DNA of 64,000 nt from an uncultured Desulfuromusa sp. (GTDB lineage: Bacteria > Desulfobacterota > Desulfuromonadia > Desulfuromonadales > Geopsychrobacteraceae): NCBI RefSeq assembly GCF_963675815.1, contig NZ_OY776574.1, positions 1,048,001 through 1,112,000 of the forward strand, given 5' to 3'. Below are positions 9,127 through 19,328 of the stretch, piece by piece; the stretch's first letter is position 1; every line of letters begins with the position of its first letter. The notes under the pieces are model-generated. The model was not told the DNA's origin. It was given only the letters and a program-made list of their open reading frames with translations, and did not search any database. The position numbers and the translations under genes are program-made.

Positions 9127-12100
9127 ATGTCGCGCTGGTTGAAAATTACTTTGATCTCTGTTGCGGTTATCTTTGGACTGTTGCTTTCGACTATGGTCAT
9201 TGTCCCCTGGCAAATCAAAAAACAGGGTCAAACCTGGGTGGCCGAAAACACCAACCGCAGCTTAACCATTGAAAAAGTAGCTTTCAACCCTTTTACACTC
9301 ACGCTTGAAATCAACGGGGCAAAACTGACGGAACAAGACAGCACACAACCATTTGTGACTTTTAAAAAATTTCTGTTTTCCGGCAGTATTAAATCAGTCA
9401 TCCGCAAAGCCATTATTCTTGACCGGGTTGAAATTGATGATCCTTTCGTCAACCTGGAGCTACTTGGCAAGCAGGAGTTCAACTTCTCTGACTTCACCCG
9501 TCTCGGCAGCGATAAACCTGAACCGGACCAAACTGAACCACAAAAAAGCCTCTACTTTTCTTTTAACAATATTATTCTCACCAACGGCAGTATAGATTTC
9601 ACTGACCAGACTTCAGAAAAAAAATCCCGACATCAAATCCGCGCGCTGGACCTGAGAGTCCCCGCTGTCGGCAACATCCCCTATCTCGTAGATGACTATG
9701 TTGAACCGTTTCTGCGTATGCTTTTAAACGGCGCAACCATCCAGGCAAATGGTCAGCTGAAACCGTTCCATGATTCGCTGGAAACGGACCTTTACCTGAC
9801 CCTTGATAATGTTGATCTGGCTTTTTATGCTTTTCATTCACCCGTCCCGTTACCGATTGAAGTCAAACAGGGAATTCTCGATTGTGAAATTGATCTCTCC
9901 TATCAGGTCTCCAAATCAGAAAAACCCCGGTTGATGCTTGGCGGTGAACTGGCTCTTTCTGATATTGATCTGCGCGACCTGAATGACCGGGAATTGTTCC
10001 GCATGCCAACCCTGATTCTCGATCTTGATTGGGCAGATCTCTTCACTCAGGATTTCAATCTGGTCTCTCTCGATATAATTGACCCCGAACTTTACGTCGA
10101 TCGGGACGCATCAGGACAATGGAATTTTCAGCGCATCATGCCGGTTAAGCCCACAGACGCACCGGAGGAAGAGGCAGAAGACACTCAGACAAACGGCAGC
10201 TTACCGCTACTGACAATTGGAAAATTGGCCTTGATTGACGGAAAGGTTCATTACCGCGATGATTTTGTTCCCGGTGGATTTTCTGAAGAAGTGAACTCCA
10301 TCAATCTGGAACTGAATAATTTTTCTACCATCTCAGAACAAAAAACGGCTGTTTCGCTGCAACTCCTTACTGAGAGGGGCCTGACGACAGAAATCAACGG
10401 TGAAGTGGTCGTCAATCCAGCCATGGCAACAATTGATCTGAGTGTGGGAAAACTGCCTTTGACACCTTATTATCCCTATCTGGAAGGAATAATCACGGCT
10501 CCAATCGAAGGAGTCCTGGATCTGGCCGGACAGGTTGTTTATACCGCAGATGGAAATATTCAGGTTCAACAGGGACAGGTGGCACTCAACAATTTGCGGA
10601 TCCCCTTCTCCGGCAAGGATCAGTTCACCCTGGCAAATTTCAGCATCAGAGACAGTTCTTTTGATCTAAAGCAACAGGATATCAGCCTTGGCATGATTGC
10701 GTTAAATCACGGAGACATCAAGGCAACCCGACTGGCTGACGGCAGTCTCACACCGCTGCAACTATTGCGAACTCAACCCCCAGACCAAACGCAGACCGCT
10801 ACAAGCGCTACAAGCGATAAAGCGACCGCCCCCTGGAACATCAGGGCTGCAAGTGTTGATCTGGAAAAATTTAATTTGCTGCTGACCGATCTAAGCTTGG
10901 CTAAAAAGCCACAAATGACGATTTCCGACGTTAATTTCCATGCAGAAAATCTCAGTTTTCCTGTTGCCGAAAAAAGCCCTTTCTCTCTGACCGCGCAAAT
11001 TGGAGAAAAAGGGAAGATTCAAGTTGATGGTTCAGCTATCCACACTCCTCTCCAGCTTCAGGCTCAAACTGAAATTACCGCACTTCCTCTGGTTTCTTTT
11101 AACAATTTTGTTCCGGAAAACCTTAACTTCAACCTCAAAGACGGCAAGTTTTACTCAACTCTGGGGATCAATCTTAAACAACAACCGGACAAGCTCAGCG
11201 GCAACTTCTCCGGAAAGGTCAATATTGCAAATTTTGATCTGCGTGATCCCACAGGGAGCGGAGAGCTTCTTGGCTGGGACAATCTTTCATTTGCCGGGAT
11301 CGAAGGTGAAATTGCTCCTTTGTCTCTCCATATCTCGGACGTTGTCCTGAGTCACTATCTGGCTAATATCCAAATTACACCGGAAGGACAGGTCAACCTG
11401 AGTCACTTAACAACCGCCAAACCGGACGCCAGTGTTAAAGAGACCAACAGTGACAGCATCAAAGAAACGGTGATCAGTGAAGAAAAAGAGGCCACCACTG
11501 CACCGGATATCAGAATTGATGCCCTGACCCTCCAGGGGGGAACCGTCTCTTTCGTCGACAGACATCTTCCCGAAACCTTTTCGACAACTATGTATAAATT
11601 AGGTGGGCGGGTCACGGGATTATCTTCGGCAGAAAACATGCAAGCCGATGTCGATTTACGTGGGCAGCTGGAGAATCATTCCCCCTTAACCATCAGCGGA
11701 AAAATAAATCCTTTGAGCCGGGAGCTGTTTACCGATCTGACTTTCAGCTTTAAAGACATCGACCTGACTCCGATGACCCCCTATTCGGGAACCTATCTGG
11801 GGTATGTGATCGACAGGGGAAAACTTTATCTCGACCTCAACTACCAGATTGAACACCAGAAGATCGCTGCAACAAACAAGGTCATGATCGATCAATTTAC
11901 TTTTGGGGATACGGTTAAAAGTGATCAGGCAACATCTCTTCCCGTTGCCTTTGCCATTTCTCTTCTCAAAGACAGAAACGGTGAAATTCACCTCGATATC
12001 CCGGTCTATGGGGACATGAATGATCCGAACTTCAGTATCGGTGGTGTCATCCTGACTGTTCTTAGAAACCTGCTGGTAAAAGCGGCAACATCACCTTTTT

Positions 12101-12696
12101 CGCTTCTGGCGGCAACCCTTGGCGGAGACGAAGATTTTACCGCTATTTACTTTGATGCAGGGATAGCGACGCTTGACGAAAAACAACGGACCAAGCTCAA
12201 AAGCCTGGCTGATATGCTGACAGAGCGACCAGCGTTGATTCTTGAAATCAGTGGTTTTGTCGATAAAAAACTGGACCCTGAGGGTTATCGTCAGGAACAA
12301 TTGCGGCAGATGCTGGTGCAGCAAAAATGGCAGAAACTGGAGGAAGAGGGAGAAACTCCGGCGACACAAGAAGAAATCTCCATCAGTGATGAAGAATATC
12401 CTGAGCTGTTGACAGCCGTCTATGAAGCCGCTGAATTCCCCCGTCCACGCAACTTTATCGGCGTCCTGAAAAAACTGCCGGTTCCGGAAATGCAAAAACT
12501 TTTACTTGCAAACATCATCGTGGATGAAGAACAGCTTGCCAATCTGGCAAAAACACGCGCCATGATTGTACGTGATGCTTTGGTTGCCACAAATGAAGAC
12601 ATAAAGCCACGCCTTTTTCTCAAAAAGGAAGATATTCATCAATCGCCTGAGGATGGTCCTGCCAGCCGGGTCGAGTTTAATATCAGCAGTAAGTAA
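9127..12696 (+). CDS. AsmA/DUF748-like envelope protein with C-terminal OmpA-like region
   Basis: A large (1189 residues) envelope protein. The start at 9127 (MSRWLKITLISV) is chosen because GAGGAG lies just before it. One N-terminal transmembrane helix (residues 7-27) is followed by long repetitive beta-rich sequence of the AsmA/DUF748 type with recurring motifs such as VDLRGQLENHSPLTISGKINPLS. Proteins of this superfamily form periplasm-spanning hydrophobic grooves linked to phospholipid transport; applying that role here is inference. Near residue 1010, YFDAGIATLDEKQRTKLKSL resembles the OmpA C-terminal domain, as in DUF748 family members. A short low-complexity acidic stretch lies near residue 345. 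It is probably in an operon with the following peptidase gene. Confidence 0.85.
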   Translation: MSRWLKITLISVAVIFGLLLSTMVIVPWQIKKQGQTWVAENTNRSLTIEKVAFNPFTLTLEINGAKLTEQDSTQPFVTFKKFLFSGSIKSVIRKAIILDRVEIDDPFVNLELLGKQEFNFSDFTRLGSDKPEPDQTEPQKSLYFSFNNIILTNGSIDFTDQTSEKKSRHQIRALDLRVPAVGNIPYLVDDYVEPFLRMLLNGATIQANGQLKPFHDSLETDLYLTLDNVDLAFYAFHSPVPLPIEVKQGILDCEIDLSYQVSKSEKPRLMLGGELALSDIDLRDLNDRELFRMPTLILDLDWADLFTQDFNLVSLDIIDPELYVDRDASGQWNFQRIMPVKPTDAPEEEAEDTQTNGSLPLLTIGKLALIDGKVHYRDDFVPGGFSEEVNSINLELNNFSTISEQKTAVSLQLLTERGLTTEINGEVVVNPAMATIDLSVGKLPLTPYYPYLEGIITAPIEGVLDLAGQVVYTADGNIQVQQGQVALNNLRIPFSGKDQFTLANFSIRDSSFDLKQQDISLGMIALNHGDIKATRLADGSLTPLQLLRTQPPDQTQTATSATSDKATAPWNIRAASVDLEKFNLLLTDLSLAKKPQMTISDVNFHAENLSFPVAEKSPFSLTAQIGEKGKIQVDGSAIHTPLQLQAQTEITALPLVSFNNFVPENLNFNLKDGKFYSTLGINLKQQPDKLSGNFSGKVNIANFDLRDPTGSGELLGWDNLSFAGIEGEIAPLSLHISDVVLSHYLANIQITPEGQVNLSHLTTAKPDASVKETNSDSIKETVISEEKEATTAPDIRIDALTLQGGTVSFVDRHLPETFSTTMYKLGGRVTGLSSAENMQADVDLRGQLENHSPLTISGKINPLSRELFTDLTFSFKDIDLTPMTPYSGTYLGYVIDRGKLYLDLNYQIEHQKIAATNKVMIDQFTFGDTVKSDQATSLPVAFAISLLKDRNGEIHLDIPVYGDMNDPNFSIGGVILTVLRNLLVKAATSPFSLLAATLGGDEDFTAIYFDAGIATLDEKQRTKLKSLADMLTERPALILEISGFVDKKLDPEGYRQEQLRQMLVQQKWQKLEEEGETPATQEEISISDEEYPELLTAVYEAAEFPRPRNFIGVLKKLPVPEMQKLLLANIIVDEEQLANLAKTRAMIVRDALVATNEDIKPRLFLKKEDIHQSPEDGPASRVEFNISSK

Positions 12697-12709
12697 AAGA
12701 GAGGGGTTC

Positions 12710-13546
12710 ATGAAAAATTATCTTTTAAATGTGTTCTTTATCTTCCTGCTCATCGCCTTCCCCGTCTCCAGCCATGCCGGACTGCAACTCGAAGGGGCTT
12801 TCATCCAAGGTGGGTTACTGCACGGCCATATCAACCAGGGAAGTCGGCTTTATTCCGGCGAGCGGCAGCTGAAAATTTCCCCGAATGGTGACTTTATCCT
12901 CGGCTTTGGCCGGGATGCAGCACTGCAACAAGCGCTCATTGAGGTCGCCCCTGACGGAACCTCTCATCGACATAAGATTGAGCTCAAAAAACGTGAATAT
13001 GATATCCAGAGAATCAACGGGATCAAGAATCGGATGATGAGCCCTAACGAGGACGATTTACGCCGCATAAGTCAGGAGGCCGGTCTGGTGGCGACAGCCC
13101 GGAAACAAAACAGCGCCCGAATGAATTTTATGGAATCATTTATCTGGCCGGTTACAGGTCGAATCAGTGGAGTTTACGGTAGCCAGAGAGTTCTCAATGG
13201 TGAGCCCCGCCGTCCCCACTTTGGTATTGATATTGCGGCTCCGACAGGGACTTCGGTTAAAGCCCCTGCCGGAGGGGTTGTTACTTTGGCTCATCAGGGA
13301 ATGTTTTTTTCAGGAGCGACATTGATTATTGACCATGGTCATGGTCTCTCCTCCAGTTTCCTGCATCTGTCTGAGATTCTGGTGAAGGAAGGGGAACAAG
13401 TTTCCCAAGGGCAGACAATTGCTGCCGTTGGAGCAACGGGACGAGTCACAGGTCCTCATCTTGATTGGCGCATCAACTGGTTTGATCAACGTCTTGATCC
13501 GGCTCTGCTGGTCCCTGCCATGCCGCAGAAGTCGATCTCCAAATAA
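12710..13546 (+). CDS. M23 family murein endopeptidase
   Basis: A secreted peptidoglycan-cleaving zinc peptidase, or an amidase activator, of the LytM type. The start at 12710 (MKNYLLNVFF) has a GAGAGGGG ribosome site and gives a clear signal peptide ending near SSHA. The C-terminal LytM domain shows the zinc ligands: H and D in RPHFGIDIAAP and the last His in TGPHLDWRINW. The catalytic HLS motif is in SSSFLHLSEIL. All key residues are present, so an active enzyme is likely. The N-terminal 130 residues contain a beta-rich region typical of this subgroup. It lies 13 bases after the DUF748 gene. Confidence 0.9.
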   Translation: MKNYLLNVFFIFLLIAFPVSSHAGLQLEGAFIQGGLLHGHINQGSRLYSGERQLKISPNGDFILGFGRDAALQQALIEVAPDGTSHRHKIELKKREYDIQRINGIKNRMMSPNEDDLRRISQEAGLVATARKQNSARMNFMESFIWPVTGRISGVYGSQRVLNGEPRRPHFGIDIAAPTGTSVKAPAGGVVTLAHQGMFFSGATLIIDHGHGLSSSFLHLSEILVKEGEQVSQGQTIAAVGATGRVTGPHLDWRINWFDQRLDPALLVPAMPQKSISK

Positions 13547-13573
13547 CAATAATCCGTTACGCCAGGGTTATGC

Positions 13574-14437
13574 TCAATAGAGCTTCCGCTTCGAAAAAGT
13601 CGACCCAAGCACATTAAAAGTATTCTCTACAATAAACAGTGCATGTTCATCGACCGTAAACACAATCTCTTCCAGCCGTTTCAGCTGAATATTGTTAATC
13701 ACCACCATCAGCACCGTTTTCGCCTCCCGTCGGTAAGCTCCAACCGCCGGAACCAGTGTTGTCCCGATCTTCAAATGATTCATCACCTGATCGGCAATGT
13801 CTTCAGCTTGGGGTGAAATAATAAAAACCAGTTTGCGTTGACTGAACAGTGACAGGGTATAATCTATCGTCTGTGCGGTAATAAAAACTGCAATCATCGA
13901 CGCAATAACCAAATCAACAGGCATCGAAAAAAAGCAGAATAGGTAAAGAAACATGTTGAAAAAGAAAGAGAACTTACCAATTCCCAGATTGTATTTCTGA
14001 TAGAGAATGATTGCCAGAACATCCGCACCACCATTTGACCCAAATGAACGCAGAACGATACCACTGCCGACACCAAGGACAGCACCGAAAGCGATGGCAG
14101 CATAAAGCTGATTTTCGATCTGAATCGGGATGTTGATAAACTGATACGTCAATGAGACTACCAGCATCGACAATCCGCTGTACCAGAGGAAACGGCGTGA
14201 TACAAACAAATAGCCGAGAATAAACATCGGGATATTGAGAAGGAGATAAAGCAGGCCCGGATTCAACCAATGGGTCAGGTAGTGTAACAATGAAGCAATA
14301 CCGAATAAACCACCGGGAATAAACTGGTGAGGAGCTGCAATCCCTTTAAGTACAATCGTTTGAATTACAGAGCCAACAATGATCAATCCACAGTTCCAGA
14401 AAACCGAATAAACAAATTTGCGTTTATTGTCGCTCAT
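13574..14437 (-). CDS. YitT family membrane protein (DUF161/DUF2179)
   Basis: An integral membrane protein of 287 residues with about five helices. It includes the family motif GIASLLHYLTHW in the first helix pair and GVGSGIVLRSFGSNGGADVLA in the third. The cytoplasmic C-terminal DUF2179 domain (about residues 210-287) contains GTTLVPAVGAYRREAKTVLMVV. The function of the family is unknown. It is convergent with the M23 peptidase gene and divergent from uvrB, so it is a stand-alone transcription unit. Confidence 0.88.
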   Translation of the reverse strand: MSDNKRKFVYSVFWNCGLIIVGSVIQTIVLKGIAAPHQFIPGGLFGIASLLHYLTHWLNPGLLYLLLNIPMFILGYLFVSRRFLWYSGLSMLVVSLTYQFINIPIQIENQLYAAIAFGAVLGVGSGIVLRSFGSNGGADVLAIILYQKYNLGIGKFSFFFNMFLYLFCFFSMPVDLVIASMIAVFITAQTIDYTLSLFSQRKLVFIISPQAEDIADQVMNHLKIGTTLVPAVGAYRREAKTVLMVVINNIQLKRLEEIVFTVDEHALFIVENTFNVLGSTFSKRKLY

Positions 14438-14570
14438 ACCTTATCCTTCCATAATCTCGATATCTCATTTTCTGCAAGTCAACGGAAAGGCAGAAGTCTG
14501 AACTTGGAGATGACCCATGTCAACCCAGATCAGCAAATTTAGTGCAGAACTCATATTATAGGTAGAAGAA

Positions 14571-16565
14571 ATGGCCCGATTTAAACTGCAATCAGATTAT
14601 CAGCCCTGCGGCGACCAGCCATATGCCATCAAAGAACTGGTCGAAGGAATTGAGCGGGGAGACCGCCACCAGGTGCTTCTTGGTGTGACCGGCTCAGGCA
14701 AAACCTTCACCATGGCCAACATGGTCAACCAGCTGCAAAAACCAACCTTGGTGCTGGCGCACAATAAGACTCTGGCGGCTCAGCTTTATAGTGAGTTCAA
14801 AGAGTTGTTTCCAGATAACGCAGTTGAATATTTCGTCAGCTATTATGACTACTATCAGCCGGAAGCCTACGTCCCTTCCACCGATACCTTTATTGATAAA
14901 GACAGCTCCATCAACGAAGAAATTGACAAGCTTCGCCATAGCGCCACCCGTTCACTGCTCTCTCGCCGTGATGTTTTAATTGTTGCTTCCGTCAGTTGTA
15001 TCTATGGCCTCGGCTCTCCAGAGGCCTATTACGGAATGCTGGTGAACCTGCGCACCGGAATGGAACTTGATCGCAACGAGTTCCTCCATAATCTGGTGGA
15101 AATTCAGTATCAGCGTAATGATGTTGATTTCCACCGGGGAACGTTCCGGGTCCGTGGCGACAGTGTCGAAATATTTCCAGCCTACGAAGAAAAGCGTGCC
15201 CTGCGGATTGAGTTTTTCGGTGACGAAATTGACGCGATCAGCGAAATTGATCCCTTGCGAGGTCAGGTTATTGACCGCCTGGAGCGGACAGCCATTTTCC
15301 CTGCCAGCCATTATGTTGCAACAAAACCAACCTTGAAACGGGCGATCACAGAGATTCAGGATGAGTTGCAACTGCGGATTCAATATTTTCAGGAACGCAA
15401 TATGTTGCTGGAAGCGCAACGGATCGAACAACGCACTCTGTTTGATATCGAGATGATTGAAGAGATGGGCTATTGTCAGGGGATTGAAAATTATTCCCGC
15501 TTTCTTGATGGCCGCAAAGTGGGTGAACCCCCGGCAACACTCCTCTCCTACCTGCCCGAAGACGCACTGATGTTTATCGATGAAAGCCATGTCAGCGTCA
15601 GTCAGGTTGGAGCTATGTATCGGGGTGACCGCTCACGCAAAGAGACATTAACAAAATACGGCTTCCGTCTTCCCAGTGCACTGGACAATCGCCCCCTGAT
15701 GTTTGAAGAGTTTCAGCAACGGCAGCCACAAACAGTTTATGTCTCCGCAACCCCCGCCGATTACGAGATGGAAAAGGCTCAAGGCGTCTTTGTTGAACAG
15801 GTGATTCGCCCGACCGGGCTTCTCGATCCGCCGATTGATGTTCGTCCGGCAACTGAACAGGTTGATGACCTTATTGACGAAATCCGACTGACAACCGCCA
15901 AGGGTTCCCGCGTTCTGGTCACAACCCTGACCAAACGGATGGCCGAAGATCTCACCGGTTACCTTCAGGAATTAAACATCCGCGTCAATTATCTCCACTC
16001 CGATATTGATACCCTTGAGCGGGTGCAAATCATTCGCGCCTTACGCGAAGGTGAATTTGATGTCCTCATCGGCATCAATCTTTTGCGGGAAGGTCTGGAT
16101 ATCCCGGAGGTGGCTCTGGTCGCTATTCTTGATGCGGATAAAGAGGGCTTCCTGCGGTCAACCCGTTCGCTGATCCAGACCTGCGGTCGTGCATCCCGTA
16201 ATGTCGAAGGTCGGGTGATTATGTACGGGGACAAAATCACAAAATCAATGCAGGCCTGTATTGACGAAACCGAACGGCGACGCAGCAAACAAATAGCCTA
16301 TAACGAAAAACATGGGATCACCCCCAAATCAGTGAAAAAATCAATGCACTCCATCCTCGGTGATCTTTCCACCAAGGACTATATCGATCTGCCTCTGGTT
16401 GCTGAATCCGGAACAGAATACCGCACTCCAAAAGAGTTGAAGAAAAAAATTACCGAACTCAAAAAAGAAATGCTTGCTGCCGCAGCCGACCTTGATTTTG
16501 AAAAAGCCGCAGAAATACGTGATCAGATGCTGGCATACGAAAAACAAGAGCTGGCTTTGCGTTAG
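14571..16565 (+). CDS. uvrB: Excinuclease ABC subunit B
   Basis: UvrB verifies DNA damage and loads UvrC during nucleotide excision repair. The 664-residue length and order are standard. Walker A GVTGSGKT is near residue 39, and the tyrosine-rich beta-hairpin (YFVSYYDYYQPEAYVP) that clamps DNA is near 90. The helicase box is DESH and motif VI is QTCGRASRN. The C-terminal UVR domain (LDFEKAAEIRDQML) binds UvrC. The gene is divergent from the YitT gene. I see no recognisable LexA box in the 133-base intergenic region. Confidence 0.98.
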   Translation: MARFKLQSDYQPCGDQPYAIKELVEGIERGDRHQVLLGVTGSGKTFTMANMVNQLQKPTLVLAHNKTLAAQLYSEFKELFPDNAVEYFVSYYDYYQPEAYVPSTDTFIDKDSSINEEIDKLRHSATRSLLSRRDVLIVASVSCIYGLGSPEAYYGMLVNLRTGMELDRNEFLHNLVEIQYQRNDVDFHRGTFRVRGDSVEIFPAYEEKRALRIEFFGDEIDAISEIDPLRGQVIDRLERTAIFPASHYVATKPTLKRAITEIQDELQLRIQYFQERNMLLEAQRIEQRTLFDIEMIEEMGYCQGIENYSRFLDGRKVGEPPATLLSYLPEDALMFIDESHVSVSQVGAMYRGDRSRKETLTKYGFRLPSALDNRPLMFEEFQQRQPQTVYVSATPADYEMEKAQGVFVEQVIRPTGLLDPPIDVRPATEQVDDLIDEIRLTTAKGSRVLVTTLTKRMAEDLTGYLQELNIRVNYLHSDIDTLERVQIIRALREGEFDVLIGINLLREGLDIPEVALVAILDADKEGFLRSTRSLIQTCGRASRNVEGRVIMYGDKITKSMQACIDETERRRSKQIAYNEKHGITPKSVKKSMHSILGDLSTKDYIDLPLVAESGTEYRTPKELKKKITELKKEMLAAAADLDFEKAAEIRDQMLAYEKQELALR

Positions 16566-16595
16566 CTAAGCAATCAAACCTTTCAGGAGCTATTT

Positions 16596-17813
16596 ATGCC
16601 GATTTCTTTTTATGAAGCTCGCCAGCAGATACTGGATACCGTTCCTCTTCTGGACATTGAGACCGTTCCGCTCATCAAAGCCGCCGGCCGTGCTGTCGCT
16701 GAGGACATTACAGCAAATCAACCGTTACCTGCTTTTGATAATTCAGCAATGGATGGTTATGCCGTCCGCACGGAAGACTGTAGCAAAGGCACTGTTCTTC
16801 CCGTTATTGGCAGCCTTCCGGCAGGAGAAGTCTCTGCCGGCACAGCTCAACCGGGAGTTGCGGTTAAAATCATGACGGGAGCTCCAGTCCCGCAAGGAGC
16901 TGATGCTGTCATCCCCTTAGAGAATTGCAAGACAGAGCACAATCAAATCACCATCATGCAGACAGTTAAAAAAGGGGATCACATCCGTTGGACCGGAGAA
17001 GATATCCGTCCTGGTGACTTGATAATCCCTGCAGGAACGCCACTTCGTCCAGCAGAAATCAGTCTCCTTGCTTCACTTCGTCAGGCCACCATCCCCGTAC
17101 GCCGTCAAGTTCGCGTCGCCGTTCTTGCAACCGGAGATGAATTACAGGAAATTGATGAGCTCCCTTTCAAGGGTGGAGTTGTCAACGGCAACTCTTGGGC
17201 TTTGGCGGCGGCAATTCAAGAGATCGGTGCTGTCCCGCTGATAATAGGGATTGCTCGGGATAACCTGCCTGATCTGCGGCAAAAAGTCACAGCAGGTTTA
17301 AAAGCTGATGTTTTAATTACCTCTGCCGGAGTTTCTGCCGGAGACCATGACCTTGTCCGGAAAGTTCTGGAAGAGTTCAAAGTTAAAGAAATCTTCTGGA
17401 AGCTCAAAATCAAGCCAGGTCATCCAACAGCCTTCGGAATACGAGAACAAACACCTGTTTTTTCACTCCCGGGCAACCCGGTTTCAACATTATTGACTTT
17501 CGAAGAATTTGTCCGACCTGCGTTGCTGAAGATGATGGGACATCACAATATTCTGAAACCTCTGTATCGAGCAACCTTGACAGAGCCCATCAAGAAAAAG
17601 AAAGGACGCTTACAAATTCTGCGCGTTGCCGTCACCCTCGATCCAAATGGCGAAATGCTGGTCAGCAGTGCCGGAGACCAGAATACCGGCATCCAGCGAA
17701 CCCTGGTCGCATCCCAAGGGATTGCCCTGCTGGAAGCTGAGCGAGATTTTTTTGCTGCCGGTGAGAAAATTAATATCCACCTTCTTGGTCCTTCAACAGC
17801 CATCGGATATTGA
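16596..17813 (+). CDS. moeA: Molybdopterin molybdenumtransferase MoeA
   Basis: MoeA inserts molybdate into adenylylated molybdopterin to make Mo-cofactor. It has 405 residues with the family motifs PAFDNSAMDGYAVR (about 45), KIMTGAPVPQGADAVI (about 90), the MoCF-domain ATGDEL, TSAGVSAGDHD and FSLPGNPVST. A good AGGAG site precedes the ATG. It follows uvrB by 30 bases and is followed 57 bases later by the selenocysteine tRNA. Mo-cofactor and selenocysteine are used together in formate dehydrogenases, so the adjacency may be meaningful, but no such enzyme is encoded here. Confidence 0.95.
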   Translation: MPISFYEARQQILDTVPLLDIETVPLIKAAGRAVAEDITANQPLPAFDNSAMDGYAVRTEDCSKGTVLPVIGSLPAGEVSAGTAQPGVAVKIMTGAPVPQGADAVIPLENCKTEHNQITIMQTVKKGDHIRWTGEDIRPGDLIIPAGTPLRPAEISLLASLRQATIPVRRQVRVAVLATGDELQEIDELPFKGGVVNGNSWALAAAIQEIGAVPLIIGIARDNLPDLRQKVTAGLKADVLITSAGVSAGDHDLVRKVLEEFKVKEIFWKLKIKPGHPTAFGIREQTPVFSLPGNPVSTLLTFEEFVRPALLKMMGHHNILKPLYRATLTEPIKKKKGRLQILRVAVTLDPNGEMLVSSAGDQNTGIQRTLVASQGIALLEAERDFFAAGEKINIHLLGPSTAIGY

Positions 17814-17825
17814 AAAAATTAATGA

Positions 17826-17854
17826 TTGAAGAAAATAATGAATAAAAGTAGAAT
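17826..17854 (+). promoter_or_regulatory. Promoter of selC
   Basis: TTGAAG (17826-17831) and TAGAAT (17849-17854) are spaced by exactly 17 bases, and the predicted start is about 10 bases before the tRNA 5' end. This fits a dedicated sigma-70 promoter for the tRNA. Confidence 0.7.
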
Positions 17855-17870
17855 CCCCCAAAATTATTCA

Positions 17871-17966
17871 GGAGGTAGTTCGTTCGCTGGTGCGGCGCAC
17901 GGTCTTCAAAACCGATGGGGGGCGTATCCCGTCCCTGGTGTGTTCGATTCACATCTACCTCCGCCA
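17871..17966 (+). tRNA. selC: tRNA-Sec (anticodon TCA)
   Basis: A 96-nt selenocysteine tRNA. The acceptor stem has the diagnostic eight base pairs (GGAGGTAG with CTACCTCC). The anticodon loop is CTTCAAA with TCA at 17906-17908, read on UGA. There is a long variable arm (GGGGGGCG region), a T-arm containing GTTCGATTC, and an encoded CCA end preceded by discriminator G. It aligns along its length with E. coli selC from memory. It implies that the host makes selenoproteins, although none is apparent in this window. Confidence 0.95.
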
Positions 17967-18465
17967 ATCAATAAAAACAGAGGGGTCCGGATTTTATTAC
18001 TGGAACCTTTCTTTTTTCCTACCAGCACAAAATCTCTTAAAACAACCAACAACTTCTGATCACTCAGAGTCAGAGATTGACTTAGCATTTTGGAAAAAGA
18101 TTAAGATGATGTCCCCCAATTCAAATGGCCTGGGGGATTGATTTTACAGAAAAACTTTTTCAGCGAGCCTTGGAGCTTGCGGGAGCCGCCAAATCCCAGT
18201 TCAGTTCATATTTGGTGGCTTTTTTTCTCCCGAAGAGAACAAGACTCTTTTTTCCACCAGATCTGCAAGGTCACAAGCCAAAGTAGCGCGACTCCCTTTG
18301 ACCATACTTTACGTATATAAATACCTCTCAGAAATTTGTGAATAAATTGTGCCGTTGCAACTTGATAGAACAAACAGTGGTAGGCGGGGCCACATTCAAA
18401 CCACTCTAAAATTCATCCATCTAAAAGCTGCAATTTGAAGTGATTTTGAAAGCCTAGCAGGTTTA
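17967..18465. other. AT-rich intergenic stretch downstream of selC
   Basis: About 500 bases with no convincing gene. It contains a short hairpin (TCCCCCA/TGGGGGA around 18111-18136) and one good terminator, listed separately. I looked for a repeat of the tRNA 3' end that would mark an integrated element and found none. The base composition is visibly more AT-rich than that of the uvrB-moeA side. Confidence 0.6.
18184..18228 (+). terminator. Rho-independent terminator downstream of selC
   Basis: Arms AGCCGCCAAAT (18184-18194) and ATTTGGTGGCT (18210-18220) pair over 11 positions with one G-U, followed by a run of seven T. It lies 220 bases downstream of the tRNA, with no gene between them. Confidence 0.8.
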
Positions 18466-19206
18466 TCAGAAAGACCTCCTTACTCCAACCAGAGCTCCTT
18501 GATAATAGAAAGAATTCCCAGATAAGAAATCGGGTGTTTTTGTTTTTAAATAGCGATACTGCAAATCAATACTAGTTTTTTCAGTTAATTCATAAGAGAT
18601 TCCGGTCATGAATTGGTAAGAAAATAGAGTGTCATGTTCATTCACGCTATAGTTTCCGCCATATACGTAGTAGCTCTCTGATATCTTCAGTTTGATTCTG
18701 AGGTCAGATATCCCTAGTCCAGCCCCAATATATGGTTTGAACTTGTTACTCACTTGAAAGTCATAGAATGCATTTCCCATAAAAGTCCAAGACGTCAAAT
18801 CACCATCCAACTGGAGGGCTGAATAAGAGTCAATTGCATAATTAGTATCACCATACCCCCCACTATCTTCAAAATCCCACTCCCAAGTAGCAGTAGACCT
18901 ATAGTGATTTTTAGCATAGCCCGCTTCAAATTCGACCCTAACAGCATCAAATATGTGAGTCCCTATAGCACCCGTTATTCTAATTCCTTCGTCAAATTCT
19001 TCAGTAGATGTAAAACTTCCCCCTGTAACTGAATTTGCATCGCTATTATACCAGCCCATCTCTATCGGAAATGTTTCTGTCGTTTCCCTATCTGGCAAAA
19101 ATAGCATTCCAATATTTCCAGAAACATAAAATTCAGCAAAACTTGGTTGAACAGAAAAAAGAAAAACTAAAACAGCCACTAACGTAGAAAAAACCCGACA
19201 AATCAT
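18466..19206 (-). CDS. Outer-membrane beta-barrel protein (OmpA-like barrel)
   Basis: A 246-residue exported protein with a signal peptide (STLVAVLVFLFSVQPSFA). The rest is alternating amphipathic strands, for example RVEFEAGYAKNHYRSTATWEW, FKPYIGAGLGISDLRIKL and the C-terminal strand ending in phenylalanine (QGALVGVRRSF), the usual outer-membrane insertion signal. It resembles the small 8-stranded barrel family (PF13505-like). An AAGGA site precedes the ATG. It is an isolated gene in an AT-rich segment between selC and a transposase remnant, which suggests acquired DNA. The function is unknown. Confidence 0.75.
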   Translation of the reverse strand: MICRVFSTLVAVLVFLFSVQPSFAEFYVSGNIGMLFLPDRETTETFPIEMGWYNSDANSVTGGSFTSTEEFDEGIRITGAIGTHIFDAVRVEFEAGYAKNHYRSTATWEWDFEDSGGYGDTNYAIDSYSALQLDGDLTSWTFMGNAFYDFQVSNKFKPYIGAGLGISDLRIKLKISESYYVYGGNYSVNEHDTLFSYQFMTGISYELTEKTSIDLQYRYLKTKTPDFLSGNSFYYQGALVGVRRSF

Positions 19207-19328
19207 CTTTAAATCCTTTCAAACACCCTAGCAATTGAGCATCTAACAGCAATATTTCTCAAGGAACTATAACAAGGCGATCTGACTTTTATCTGAAAGG
19301 GGTCCTTTTATCAATCAGGGCAGAACAT

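Noticed and set aside
16596..17813. Selenoprotein encoded near selC
   Set aside because: No gene here shows an in-frame TGA interrupting conserved sequence; all neighbouring genes are complete with ordinary stops.
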